Of a DNA stretch of 64,000 bases, positions 1 through 8,178 are shown piece after piece. Position 1 is the first letter of the stretch; every line of letters starts with the position of its first letter. Source of the DNA: Tissierella creatinini. GTDB lineage: Bacteria > Bacillota > Clostridia > Tissierellales > Tissierellaceae. The position numbers and the translations under genes are program-made. The notes under the pieces were generated by a model. That model was not told the origin of the DNA and ran no database searches. It saw only the letters and a list, made by a program, of their open reading frames with translations. The DNA is taken from the NCBI GenBank assembly GCA_005046945.1, contig SUSS01000002.1, positions 1-64,000 on the forward strand, written 5' to 3'.

Positions 1-2
1 AA

Positions 3-110
3 GATAATGCTAATATGTACCATGCGTTGTATGGGAATTTAAGCCCTTGGACTGCTATACCAAACTTGAGTAGATTAACTTCTTTAATCGAAATAGAGCA
101 GGATGAATAG
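3..110 (+). CDS. 3' end of an unidentified protein
   Basis: An open frame enters from the left edge and stops at TAG 108-110, leaving 35 C-terminal residues that end LIEIEQDE. It contains the stretch NLSPWTAIPNLSRL. I do not recognise the family. The frame has no start in the window, so it is the tail of a longer gene. About 140 bases without a visible terminator separate it from the next gene. Confidence 0.5.
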   Translation, partial: DNANMYHALYGNLSPWTAIPNLSRLTSLIEIEQDE

Positions 111-251
111 GGAAGATTATTGGAAACGATAGTCAAAATAAGATTTATAGGTTTTTATAAGGTTTTTTTAGAGAGTTATAAGTTTTATGCAACGGCTATC
201 TCAAGTGGGTATATATATACATAATTATTAGTGAAAGGAATGGTTGCTATT

Positions 252-1130
252 ATGGATTTGAAAGAGGCAATTCTATACAAACAAATAGAGGGCTTAAAAG
301 TTAAATGTGCAGTATGCAACATGCGATGCACAATCCCTGAAGGACACAGGGGCTTATGCGGGGTGCGTGAGAACCGGGGCGGAAAGCTTTATGCTTTGAA
401 TTACGGAAAAACAATTGCTGTAAATGTGGACCCCATAGAAAAAAAACCTCTGTATCATTTTATGCCTAAAACAAAAATATATTCCTTTGCTGCAGTAGGC
501 TGTAATTTCAGATGTTCTTGGTGCCAGAATTGGGAAATATCACAAAGTCCCAAGCCAAATAAAAGGATTGAAGGAATAGAAATTTCTCCTTTAGAACATG
601 TGGACAGAGCAATTGAGTATAAATGCCCTTCAATAGCATACACATATTCGGAACCAACTATATTTCTTGAATATGCCTTTGATACTATGAAAATCGCCAA
701 GGAAAAGGGACTTAAAAATGTATGGGTTACAAACGGGTATATGTCAACTGAAACTTTAGACTTAATAATACCTTACTTGGATGCCACAAATGTTGATTAC
801 AAGGGACCAAATGGTGGAGTTTATGAAAAATATTGTGGGGGTAAACCTATTCATGTCTTAGAAAACCTTAAATATCTCTATAAAGCTGGTGTACATCTTG
901 AAATAACAACCCTCATAGTTCCGGGTGTAAATGACAAACCAGACCACTTAAAGCAAATAGCCAAGTTCATAGCTGAGGAACTCAGCAAGGACGTTCCTTG
1001 GCATATAAGTAGATTTTTTCCGGCATGGAAAATGAAGGATACAATTATAACACCTCTAGAAACCCTAAAAACTGCTGAAAAAATAGGACAAGAAGAGGGG
1101 TTGACACATATACACATAGGCAACGTATAG
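252..1130 (+). CDS. amrS: AmmeMemoRadiSam-type radical SAM protein
   Basis: Radical SAM protein of about 292 residues. The cluster motif is CNFRCSWCQNW (Cys84, Cys88, Cys91), the CxxxCxxCQNW form typical of the AmmeMemoRadiSam system enzyme and close to pyruvate formate-lyase activases. An N-terminal cysteine-rich patch (Cys19, 22, 26, 36) is also characteristic. The family's role is not settled; it is usually found with AMMECR1 and Memo proteins, and neither is visible here. I place the start at ATG 252 because AAAGGA at 234-239 sits the right distance upstream; GTG 231 has no ribosome binding site. The gene is convergent with metK across a strong shared hairpin. Confidence 0.85.
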   Translation: MDLKEAILYKQIEGLKVKCAVCNMRCTIPEGHRGLCGVRENRGGKLYALNYGKTIAVNVDPIEKKPLYHFMPKTKIYSFAAVGCNFRCSWCQNWEISQSPKPNKRIEGIEISPLEHVDRAIEYKCPSIAYTYSEPTIFLEYAFDTMKIAKEKGLKNVWVTNGYMSTETLDLIIPYLDATNVDYKGPNGGVYEKYCGGKPIHVLENLKYLYKAGVHLEITTLIVPGVNDKPDHLKQIAKFIAEELSKDVPWHISRFFPAWKMKDTIITPLETLKTAEKIGQEEGLTHIHIGNV

Positions 1131-1165
1131 TAGGAATATTCATGGGTTTTAAAGGCAAATATTGG

Positions 1166-1222
1166 TGGTCTAATAAAGGTACGAGAGGAGGTTGCTCAAT
1201 CCTCCTACTCCTTTATAGACCA
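1166..1222. terminator. Bidirectional terminator between amrS and metK
   Basis: Long hairpin with outer arms TGGTCTA (1166-1172) and TAGACCA (1216-1222), continued inward by TAAAGG/CCTTTA and a GAGGAGG/CCTCCT stem. It lies between two converging stop codons and abuts the metK stop. Confidence 0.8.
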
Positions 1223-2413
1223 TCATTTTATCAGTGAGGCTTCTCGCTTTAATATTTCAGCTTTGTCTGTTTTCTCCCAGGGAAGATTGAGGTCATCTCT
1301 TCCAAAATGCCCATAAGAAGCAATATTTCTATAAATTGGATTCCTTAAATTTAAATCTCGTATGATGGCTGACGGTCTCAGATCAAAAATCTTTTTTATG
1401 AGATGTTCTATTTTTTCTTCTGATATTTTATTTGTGCTGTAAGTGTCTACCATTATTGATAAGGGGTGGGATACTCCTATGGCATATGAAATCTGTATTT
1501 CGCATTTATCAGCCAAACCCGCCGCCACAATATTTTTAGCAACATATCTTGCTGCGTAGGTTGCAGACCGATCAACTTTTGTAGGGTCTTTTCCTGAAAA
1601 AGATCCTCCGCCATGGCGTGCATATCCCCCGTAAGTATCCGCTATAATTTTTTTGCCCGTAAGCCCGGAATCACCTTGAGGACCTCCGACTACAAATTTT
1701 CCGGCGGAATTTATAAAATATTTAGTGCCTTCATCCAATAAGTTTGAAGGTATAACTCTTTTAATCACTTTTTCCATGACGTCGTGGATTATTTGCTCCC
1801 GACCTGCATACTCTGCATGCTGACATGCAATCACAAGGGTATCAACCCTTTTCACCTGATTTCCTAAATACTCTATTGTAACCTGTGTTTTACCGTCAGG
1901 ACGCAAATAAGGTATTTCGCCTGATTTACGGACATCAGCTAATTTTTTCGCCAGTTTGTGAGCTAGAACAATGGGCATTGGCATGAGTTCTGGAGTTTCA
2001 TTGCATGCAAATCCAAACATCAATCCCTGATCTCCTGCGCCTAGCAAATCTAATTCGTCATCTGAGCCCTTTTTTTGTTCTATTGATGCGTTTACACCTG
2101 CGGCTATATCAGGCGATTGTTCGTCAATTCCGGACAATACAGAACATGTGCTGCCGTCGAAACCCAATTCAGTATCTGTATATCCTATATCTTTAATAAT
2201 ATTTCTGGCAATTTTTTGGACATCATAAAAACAGGAAGTTGTTATCTGTCCGTTTATATGCACTAATCCTGTACTTATAGATGCTTCGCAGGCAACCCTA
2301 GCATATGGATCTTTCGCTAGTATATCATCTAAAATACCATCACATATCTGGTCGCATACTTTATCCGGATGACCTTCAGTAACAGATTCAGAAGTAAATA
2401 TCCACTTTTTCAT
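1223..2413 (-). CDS. metK: S-adenosylmethionine synthetase
   Basis: Makes S-adenosylmethionine from methionine and ATP in the cytosol. The protein of 396 residues has the family landmarks: N-terminal [17 protein letters not shown] with the catalytic His, [25 protein letters not shown] [10 protein letters not shown], and [16 protein letters not shown] near the C-terminus. Length is normal for the family (about 390-400). Start chosen at ATG 2413: AGGGGA lies six bases upstream, whereas an in-frame ATG at 2428 contains that ribosome binding site. No SAM riboswitch could be recognised in the 200 bases upstream. It supplies the cofactor for the radical SAM proteins in the window and joins the methionine genes at 46-50 kb functionally. 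Confidence 0.97.
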   Translation of the reverse strand: MKKWIFTSESVTEGHPDKVCDQICDGILDDILAKDPYARVACEASISTGLVHINGQITTSCFYDVQKIARNIIKDIGYTDTELGFDGSTCSVLSGIDEQSPDIAAGVNASIEQKKGSDDELDLLGAGDQGLMFGFACNETPELMPMPIVLAHKLAKKLADVRKSGEIPYLRPDGKTQVTIEYLGNQVKRVDTLVIACQHAEYAGREQIIHDVMEKVIKRVIPSNLLDEGTKYFINSAGKFVVGGPQGDSGLTGKKIIADTYGGYARHGGGSFSGKDPTKVDRSATYAARYVAKNIVAAGLADKCEIQISYAIGVSHPLSIMVDTYSTNKISEEKIEHLIKKIFDLRPSAIIRDLNLRNPIYRNIASYGHFGRDDLNLPWEKTDKAEILKREASLIK

Positions 2414-2628
2414 AAGCAATCCCCTCATTAGAATAGTTTATTACTTATTTATCCTTTTTGTGTGAAAATAAACTAAATTATTTTTTAAAGTAAAAAATCT
2501 GTCATAGAGGCCTAAGTTTGGTTCAGTGCCTGGGTGAAGAAAGTCTAAAGTGGGTATACTTTAAATAGATTCATTCAGAGTATTGTAGTAAAAATCATGG
2601 AAAATAACTTATGATTAGGATGGTTATT

Positions 2629-4485
2629 ATGGGAAATTTTATTAGCTCTATATCAGGAGTCTTTAAAGGTGCAGTTAAGGCCTTTGAAAGATATCCAATG
2701 GTAATTGCAAATGCAATTGCATTCACCATCGTTACAATAATCAGGATACATTTAGATTGGCCCGAGCAGGAAGCTTATAATTTTCTTTTTAATTGCTTGC
2801 ACCTTTCATTTGCTCTAGGGGCAATATTCAGCCTTACAGCAATTACCTTTGCTCAAAGCAGATATAACAATCAAAAGTCATTTGTGGGAGCAAATATTAT
2901 TGGTCTTATGGTAACGGTAGTGACATTTTTACTTCTTTACTATTTAAGCGGAACATACCCAGAATACTCGGCAATGCGTTATCAAAAGGTATCCACCTTG
3001 GCTACAGCAAGGGTCAGTGCAGCTATATTTGTGAGTTTTCTTTTGTTTATAATTTTAGCTGCATATCCAAAGGAGGAGTCGGACTTCTCAAAATCACTCT
3101 TTATGGTTCACAAGTCCTTTTTTATAGCCTTGCTCTACGGAATTGTAATAACAAGCGGTACATCCGGAGTTGCAGGAGCAATAAAGGCACTCCTTTATAA
3201 AGAATTAAGCAGTAAGGTTTATGCCTATATAGGTAGCTTGAGCGGTTTTTTGGCATTTACTATTTTTATCGGCTACTTCCCGGATTTTCGTAAAGGGTTA
3301 GTTGACAAGCAAAGGGAAATTGCTCAAAAGCAACCACGGTTCATTGAGGTCTTATTTAATTATATAATGGCTCCAATTATGTTGGCCTTGACCTTAGTTT
3401 TATTATTATGGACCGGTAAGACTATAATGGAGGGGATGAAGGTTCCATTTTTGCTCCTCTCATCAATTGCGTCTTCCTTCGCAATCGGTGGAATTTGGTT
3501 GCATATAATGCTTACACACAGTAAAACCGGTCTTGCAAAATTCTATAAGAGGATTTATTCGATAGCAGTTATTTTTATACTCTTCTTTGAAGCGTGGGCT
3601 CTTATTATTCAACTTCAAAAGTACGGTCTAAAAACAACGGAATACATCTTTGCTTTAATATGGATTGTTGCTTTATCATCAGCAATTCTTCTAATAGTTA
3701 AAAAAGAAAGAGCACATCAACCTATTGCCATTATTATATGTATCTTAACAATAATTTCGGTTATTCCCTTTGTAGGATATAATGTACTTCCTATCAAAGC
3801 ACAAATAAATAGGCTGGAGAACTTACTTCAAAGCGAGGGAATTCTTCAGGAAGAAAAACTTGTACCTGCAATAAAGGAACCCGACCAAGAGGTAAGAGAA
3901 TCAATAACGGATTCAGTAATCTTTCTGGCAAATTCTGAAGATGTAAGATTGCCCGATTGGTTTGATAAGGATCTGATAAATCAAAATACTTTTAAAACCA
4001 CACTAGGCTTTAACCAAACATATCCTGAATATGATTATGAGGACATGGGAGGTTATATAGGCACATCTTTGATTCTTTCTCAAGAAGTTATAGATATAAG
4101 CGAATATCGTTGGGGAATAAGTATGCAAAATGGCTATCAAAAAGAAGAGGGCTTTATATCATTTGAGGGCAATAGAGGACTTTACAAAATATATTTGAAT
4201 GCATATACCAAGGAAGGCATACCTTCCTTGACTATATCTCTTAATGATAAAGAAATACTGGGCTTAGATATGGGTGAATATTTAGATGATTTATTAGAGA
4301 AATATCCTCCGGGAAAAAGCCAGCCAATATATGTTCCAATAGAGGATATGAGCTTGAAATTAGAAAGTCCTGAAATAGAAGTAATGCTAGTATTAGGCAA
4401 CGTCGACATAAATGTCGACCCTCAGAGGGATGATATAAACTATTGGATAAATATGAATGCCTTATATATACGAGAAAAAGAATAG
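2629..4485 (+). CDS. Large DUF4153-like membrane protein
   Basis: Polytopic membrane protein of about 618 residues. Roughly the first 400 residues form ten or more hydrophobic segments; the rest (from about residue 405) is a soluble domain rich in acidic and aromatic residues, likely outside the membrane core. The layout and the N-terminal FERYPMVIANAIAFTIV region resemble the DUF4153 family of Firmicutes, whose function is unknown. ATG 2629 is favoured by AGGA eight bases upstream; in-frame ATGs at 2611 and 2623 lack one. It stands alone, ending at a 12-bp perfect hairpin. Family call is from memory of the pattern, not a search. Confidence 0.7.
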   Translation: MGNFISSISGVFKGAVKAFERYPMVIANAIAFTIVTIIRIHLDWPEQEAYNFLFNCLHLSFALGAIFSLTAITFAQSRYNNQKSFVGANIIGLMVTVVTFLLLYYLSGTYPEYSAMRYQKVSTLATARVSAAIFVSFLLFIILAAYPKEESDFSKSLFMVHKSFFIALLYGIVITSGTSGVAGAIKALLYKELSSKVYAYIGSLSGFLAFTIFIGYFPDFRKGLVDKQREIAQKQPRFIEVLFNYIMAPIMLALTLVLLLWTGKTIMEGMKVPFLLLSSIASSFAIGGIWLHIMLTHSKTGLAKFYKRIYSIAVIFILFFEAWALIIQLQKYGLKTTEYIFALIWIVALSSAILLIVKKERAHQPIAIIICILTIISVIPFVGYNVLPIKAQINRLENLLQSEGILQEEKLVPAIKEPDQEVRESITDSVIFLANSEDVRLPDWFDKDLINQNTFKTTLGFNQTYPEYDYEDMGGYIGTSLILSQEVIDISEYRWGISMQNGYQKEEGFISFEGNRGLYKIYLNAYTKEGIPSLTISLNDKEILGLDMGEYLDDLLEKYPPGKSQPIYVPIEDMSLKLESPEIEVMLVLGNVDINVDPQRDDINYWINMNALYIREKE

Positions 4486-4546
4486 AAATTTAAGAAGCTT
4501 TAATTTGGAATTGGCAAACCATTTTAGAGTAAAACAGAATGATTTT

Positions 4547-4582
4547 AAGCCTAAGATTCAAAAATCTTAGGCTTATATTGTT
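4547..4582 (+). terminator. Hairpin after the DUF4153-like gene
   Basis: Perfect 12-bp stem AAGCCTAAGATT (4547-4558) / AATCTTAGGCTT (4563-4574) with loop CAAA, followed by a T-rich but interrupted tract. Confidence 0.75.
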
Positions 4583-4603
4583 TCCTATACTTAAAGTTCA
4601 GAA

Positions 4604-4714
4604 ATGGTATATCCTATTATACCTTTATATTTAACATCAGTTTTTGGAGTGACCCCTGCTAGAGTAGGTCTTATTGAAGGTGTTGCCGAGAGTTTAGCAA
4701 GTAAAAGGAAGTGA
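4604..4714 (+). pseudogene. N-terminal relic of an MFS transporter
   Basis: ATG 4604 opens 36 codons reading MVYPIIPLYLTS followed by GLIEGVAESLAS, which resembles the first transmembrane hairpin of a major facilitator protein (the PAxVGLIEGIAESLAS motif). The similarity ends at about 4702, exactly where the AAAAGGAAGTGATATATATG module begins, and a TGA inside that module closes the frame. The rest of the transporter is missing. No ribosome binding site is obvious, so I take it as debris. Confidence 0.6.
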
Positions 4715-4727
4715 TATATATGGCAAG
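4703..4727 (+). repeat. Shared stop/RBS/start module, copy 1
   Basis: The segment AAAAGGAAGTGATATATATG plus GCAAG is repeated exactly at 5035-5059 and, with two changes, at 22495-22520. In copies 1 and 2 it ends the upstream frame with Lys-Arg-Lys-stop (TGA), then supplies AGGA and the next ATG. Confidence 0.8.
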
Positions 4728-5046
4728 AGTTAAACTAAATAAAAATATGAAGTCAAATAAGATTTTATTATTAATCTTGATAATTTCAACCTTATTTGTA
4801 TTAACTGGATGTATGCCAAATGATGGCTCATATACAAATGAAGAACCAGCTAATTTCCTATCTGGAATTTGGCATGGATGGATAGCTCCTATATCCTTAA
4901 TACTTTCCTTCTTTAATAATACTAGGATATATGAGCCCATAAATACAGGCTTTGGATATGACTTTGGCTTCTATTTGGCTATAGTAGGGGGATTTGGAGG
5001 ATTATCCCTTACAAGAAAAGCAAAGAATAGAGACAAAAGGAAGTGA
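4720..5046 (+). CDS. Small membrane lipoprotein
   Basis: Protein of 108 residues. A basic N-terminus is followed by a hydrophobic run and LFVLTGC, a lipobox whose Cys would be lipidated after signal peptidase II cleavage. A second hydrophobic segment (FGFYLAIVGGFGGL) precedes a basic tail KAKNRDKRK. This resembles small YceK/YidQ-like lipoproteins in size and layout, but I do not claim the family. Start ATG 4720 has AAAGGAAG upstream. The stop lies inside the second copy of the repeated module, so any following frame would be coupled. Function unknown. Confidence 0.65.
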   Translation: MARVKLNKNMKSNKILLLILIISTLFVLTGCMPNDGSYTNEEPANFLSGIWHGWIAPISLILSFFNNTRIYEPINTGFGYDFGFYLAIVGGFGGLSLTRKAKNRDKRK

Positions 5047-5051
5047 TATAT

Positions 5052-5150
5052 ATGGCAAGTGTTGAAGTTGGCGACGATATGAATGAAGCGAAAGAAAATC
5101 TTATTGCACCGTGTGGTATGAGCGGAAAGTAGAGAGATTATTAAATGATG
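5052..5150 (+). pseudogene. Internally deleted copy of the DUF3795 gene
   Basis: ATG 5052 opens 26 codons nearly identical to the first 23 codons of the DUF3795 gene at 22513, up to CGTGTGGTATGA. The sequence then jumps to GCGGAAAG and AGAGATTATT, which match the bases immediately after the stop of the full gene (about 23004-23027). About 420 bp of coding sequence is therefore missing, with both ends kept. This is a duplicate that lost its middle. Confidence 0.8.
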
Positions 5151-5227
5151 ATACTTTAGAACTGAAGGGTTATAACTTTTGAGCTTACAAGCTTAGGAAA
5201 TTCATTGGCCTTAGAACATATTTGAAA

Positions 5228-5253
5228 ACTACCCTTTTGGGGTGGTTTTTTTT
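5228..5253 (+). terminator. Rho-independent terminator
   Basis: Stem ACTACCC (5228-5234) / GGGTGGT (5240-5246) with one G-T pair, followed by eight T residues. It closes the lipoprotein/relic unit just before the promoter of the zinc-ribbon operon. Confidence 0.8.
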
Positions 5254-5255
5254 GT

Positions 5256-5283
5256 TTTACTTTCACGCTTTACCTGGTATAAT
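5256..5283 (+). promoter_or_regulatory. Candidate promoter of the zinc-ribbon operon
   Basis: A perfect TATAAT at 5278-5283 lies 16 bases after TTTACT (5256-5261). It sits between the terminator and the GAGGTGA ribosome binding site at 5327-5333. Confidence 0.55.
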
Positions 5284-5403
5284 CTTTTTAAATATAAATC
5301 ACAATCAAAAATACTAAAATTGCACTGAGGTGAGAGCAGCAAAAAAACCTCTCCTCCGAAAAATATAAAGGATACAGATGCATACAAGCAAGCGTCTAAA
5401 GAG

Positions 5404-5694
5404 TTGGATAACAGTTTAAGCAAATCCAGGGAAGCTGCAGCAAAAAAAATTGAGAAATATAAAAATAATGTAAATAAAAATCCTGAATTAGCTGCCAGGA
5501 AAGCAGCCCATGAAGAAGGTGGCAAAATAGGAATGGAAGTACTAAAACAGATGGGTTACGGGGAAGGAAAGCTAAGCCCTGCTGAAGCAGAAGCCATACT
5601 CAATGAAATGGGCACTAACTCGGAAGACATTATGAAGCTTTTAGCTGACGAGGTTGAAATTATCAACAGATTAATAGTAGGAGGCAAAAAATGA
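5404..5694 (+). CDS. Small helical protein, first gene of zinc-ribbon operon (start uncertain)
   Basis: Ninety-six residues from TTG 5404, mostly charged helix (SREAAAKKIEKYKNN), with no family I recognise. The frame stays open upstream to 5329 and encodes a similar lysine-rich stretch ending TDAYKQASKELDNS, but without ATG, GTG or TTG. A GAGGTGA lies at 5327-5333 and a GTG at 5330 in another frame. A seven-A run at 5341-5347 would join that GTG to this frame if it held one more A. So the true start is probably near 5330, with a frameshift, sequence error or homopolymer variation. The stop overlaps the next start (ATGA), so the two are translationally coupled. Confidence 0.6.
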   Translation: MDNSLSKSREAAAKKIEKYKNNVNKNPELAARKAAHEEGGKIGMEVLKQMGYGEGKLSPAEAEAILNEMGTNSEDIMKLLADEVEIINRLIVGGKK

Positions 5695-6224
5695 ACAATA
5701 TAACCTATAGCATACAAAAAGAACTTGTGTCATCTGCAGGAAATTATCTTGGAATAAAAAGCAACCGACTTACTAAAGCTGGGATTATCATGTATAAGGA
5801 CAGCAAGGTGGAAATATCTGAAAATGGAGAGCTTTTCTTTGATGAGCTTCTAAAAAGAAAAACAATGCTGGGCTTAAGGAGCGTTTTCTATCATGAAGGG
5901 CTTATAAATTACCTGGCTATGGCATTGATGAGAACAGAAAATTACCTTTGGTTTTTGGATACTACAGACAATGCATGCATCATGTCTTTAACTTATGAAG
6001 AGCTGCAGAGTTTGATAGGAACCATGATTTCACCTGGAGAAGAGCCACCTGAGATGAAGACAGAGGCGGAAGCCGAGCCTAAGGCAGAAGCTGAACCAAT
6101 TGAAGAGCCTAAAGTCAAAATTAAAGCTACAACACCAAAATTCTGCAGAAACTGCGGGGAGAAGTTAGGTAGCGGCGCCAAATTCTGTAAAAAATGTGGA
6201 AGCAAAATAGAACCGGGGAAATAG
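5691..6224 (+). CDS. Protein with C-terminal zinc ribbon
   Basis: A protein of 177 residues. Residues 1-110 form a mixed alpha/beta region of unknown type; residues 118-140 are a Glu/Lys/Pro linker; the C-terminus carries FCRNCGEKLGSGAKFCKKCG, a double CxxC zinc ribbon of the kind seen in many uncharacterised Firmicutes proteins. There is no signal peptide or membrane segment, so it is likely cytosolic. It overlaps the upstream gene by four bases and is followed after ten bases by the next zinc-ribbon gene. Role unknown; the ribbon suggests protein or nucleic-acid binding rather than catalysis. Confidence 0.75.
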   Translation: MNNITYSIQKELVSSAGNYLGIKSNRLTKAGIIMYKDSKVEISENGELFFDELLKRKTMLGLRSVFYHEGLINYLAMALMRTENYLWFLDTTDNACIMSLTYEELQSLIGTMISPGEEPPEMKTEAEAEPKAEAEPIEEPKVKIKATTPKFCRNCGEKLGSGAKFCKKCGSKIEPGK

Positions 6225-6234
6225 GGGTGAATAT

Positions 6235-7008
6235 ATGTATTGTGAAAAGTGCGGATACGAAAATAAGGATGATGCAATATTTTGTGAGAACTGCGGCGAA
6301 CGCATAAATACAAAAGAGTCAGAAGAGGTATTAGAATTAGAAGATGCAGAGTCTATAGAAATAGCCGATACTGAGGAAATAGATACAGAACAAGGAATCA
6401 AGATTTCAGAAAATATTACTAAGAGTAGTGAAGCAACCTACAGCTGGATGTATGAATTTTCCTTATGGAAAAATCCTGCAGTACTTATAACGGTTTTTAA
6501 AGTTCTGCTGATAGCCTTGATGGCTCCTGGATTGTTGATGTTCTTTTTAACATTAGGTGAAGGCATAGTAGAAGCTTTTAAGATTTTTGTTTCCATCCTT
6601 GGTATAGGAACTATATTGATGTCCCTTCTTATGATTGCAGGATACGTAATTCTTGCTTTGGCCTATGGAGGCAAATATTATGTTTTATTTAAAATGGATA
6701 ATAAGGGTATCAATCATATTCAATTAGACAAACAGCATAAGAAAGCACAGGCATTGGGATTTCTTACAGCTTTGATAGGTGCTTCTTCTAACAATATTTC
6801 AGCAGCAGGAGCAGGAATATTGGGAGCGTCTAAAAAAAATATGTACACAAATTTTAAGAAGGTTAAATCCGTTAAATTCAGCCCAAGTACAAATACAATT
6901 TATTTAAATGAATCCTTGAATAAAAACCAGATTTATGCAGCAAAAGAAGATTTTCAGTTTGTGAAGGAATTCATTTTAGAGAATTGCCCCAAAAATATTA
7001 AGAGGTGA
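6235..7008 (+). CDS. Membrane protein with N-terminal zinc ribbon
   Basis: A protein of 257 residues. It opens with CEKCGYENKDDAIFCENCGE, a double CxxC zinc ribbon (residues 3-22), then an acidic linker rich in Glu and Ile, two long hydrophobic stretches at about residues 82-108 and 118-146, and a C-terminal soluble part of about 110 residues. The distal part resembles a bacterial PH-like or YcxB-like module only weakly, so I leave it unnamed. AGGGGTGA precedes ATG 6235. It is the third gene of the operon and ends three bases into the region that holds the ribosome binding site of the fourth. Confidence 0.7.
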   Translation: MYCEKCGYENKDDAIFCENCGERINTKESEEVLELEDAESIEIADTEEIDTEQGIKISENITKSSEATYSWMYEFSLWKNPAVLITVFKVLLIALMAPGLLMFFLTLGEGIVEAFKIFVSILGIGTILMSLLMIAGYVILALAYGGKYYVLFKMDNKGINHIQLDKQHKKAQALGFLTALIGASSNNISAAGAGILGASKKNMYTNFKKVKSVKFSPSTNTIYLNESLNKNQIYAAKEDFQFVKEFILENCPKNIKR

Positions 7009-7016
7009 AGAAGTCT

Positions 7017-7910
7017 ATGAGTAAAAAATTTTGTTCTAATTGTGGAAATCAAGTAAATATGGAAGACAGATTTTGTGAGAATTGCGGTTTTGGAATTGTT
7101 TCAGAAGACAAGGTGTCCCCTGCTGAACCTGCAAAGTCTGGGAATAAAAAGGCTATTAAGCTTGTGGCTTCTTTTTTGGCCCTAGTGCTTATCTTTGTAG
7201 GTGCTTTCAACTGGTGGCTATCCAGAGATAAAGAGCCTCAAGTGTCAAATAATAAACCAGCATCAACACAGGTTGAAGACGAAAAATCTGCACCTGAAGA
7301 GATAGAGCCTACACTTGACCTGACTAAGGCTAGCACATATCTTTCTAATCCAGGATTAGATTTAACCTTTTTTGTAAATTATCCAGATGGGCAGTCAGGA
7401 ATCGTAAATCGTATAAGTGGAAAGGCTGTAGATCATGAGAGCGTCAAGGTTACTGAAGTGGAGCTTGGCGTAGATATGGGTCAAGAATTCGGATTTGGAA
7501 GTCATTATGTAGAAAGAGTTGATGGCACCTATATAATCTATGATTTCACTCCAAATGAAATAGCTCCTATATTAAAAAATAATCTTACTACTGGAAGTAG
7601 CTGGGACTATGTTAGTGAAAACGGAACAATTACTTGGACTGTAGCTGATATGGGAGTTACATTAGATTTAGATTTTGCTGTATTTCATAATTGTATAATA
7701 ATTCGTGAAGACAATCAGGCAGCAGGTTTTCAGTCCCTTTCATATTATGCACCAGGTTATGGAATTATTTATGTTGTATCTCCTGAAGGAGGATATGAAT
7801 ACTACAGACTTACAGGTGTGAGTGAGATTTCAGAGGATGAAGCTAAGGATACAATTTCCAAATGGTGTCCTAATTACCTGAACATTAAGGATGATAGAAC
7901 ACAAAACTAA
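7017..7910 (+). CDS. Zinc-ribbon protein with one membrane anchor and extracellular domain
   Basis: A protein of 298 residues: N-terminal zinc ribbon (FCSNCGNQVNMEDRFCENCG, residues 5-24), a single transmembrane segment around residues 47-66, a short low-complexity linker, then about 200 residues probably outside the cell. That outer part has many aromatic and acidic residues and repeats of Tyr/Gly/Asp, with no recognised domain. ATG 7017 is preceded by AGAGGTGA at a good distance; an in-frame GTG at 7005 lies inside that ribosome binding site. Last gene of the operon. Confidence 0.75.
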   Translation: MSKKFCSNCGNQVNMEDRFCENCGFGIVSEDKVSPAEPAKSGNKKAIKLVASFLALVLIFVGAFNWWLSRDKEPQVSNNKPASTQVEDEKSAPEEIEPTLDLTKASTYLSNPGLDLTFFVNYPDGQSGIVNRISGKAVDHESVKVTEVELGVDMGQEFGFGSHYVERVDGTYIIYDFTPNEIAPILKNNLTTGSSWDYVSENGTITWTVADMGVTLDLDFAVFHNCIIIREDNQAAGFQSLSYYAPGYGIIYVVSPEGGYEYYRLTGVSEISEDEAKDTISKWCPNYLNIKDDRTQN

Positions 7911-8178
7911 TGATGAAGCTTTGCAGACATAAAGGTGGTAACAGATAAACTAGTAGCACCTTTTCTTATCATATTTACATATATTTATAGAATTTCTTGA
8001 AAAAATGCCGAAGGAAATGAAACAGGAGGCTATGAAACGAGTAACTGTTGAATAGAACACGAGCTATTCCTTAGAGACTTTTGTAGTTGGAATAGTATTG
8101 ATTAGTTTCAACACAAGTTGGATAAGCTAAAGATAATAGAATTAATGTAGCTAAGTAAAACTTTTAGGAGCATATAAA
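7911..8178. other. Intergenic region after the zinc-ribbon operon
   Basis: After the hairpin at 7931-7963 the plus strand keeps a short frame ending EFLEKMPKEMKQEAMKRVTVE before TAG near 8053. It has no start or ribosome binding site and may be the tail of a lost gene. Nothing else stands out. Confidence 0.3.
7931..7968 (+). terminator. Terminator of the zinc-ribbon operon
   Basis: Stem AAAGGTG (7931-7937) / CACCTTT (7957-7963), then TTCTT. The loop and right arm (AGATAAAC, TAGTAGCAC) resemble the terminator at 24112-24147. Confidence 0.6.

Noticed and set aside
2414..2610. Possible SAM riboswitch upstream of metK
   Set aside because: None of the conserved S-box blocks could be found on the minus strand; the same holds upstream of metY.
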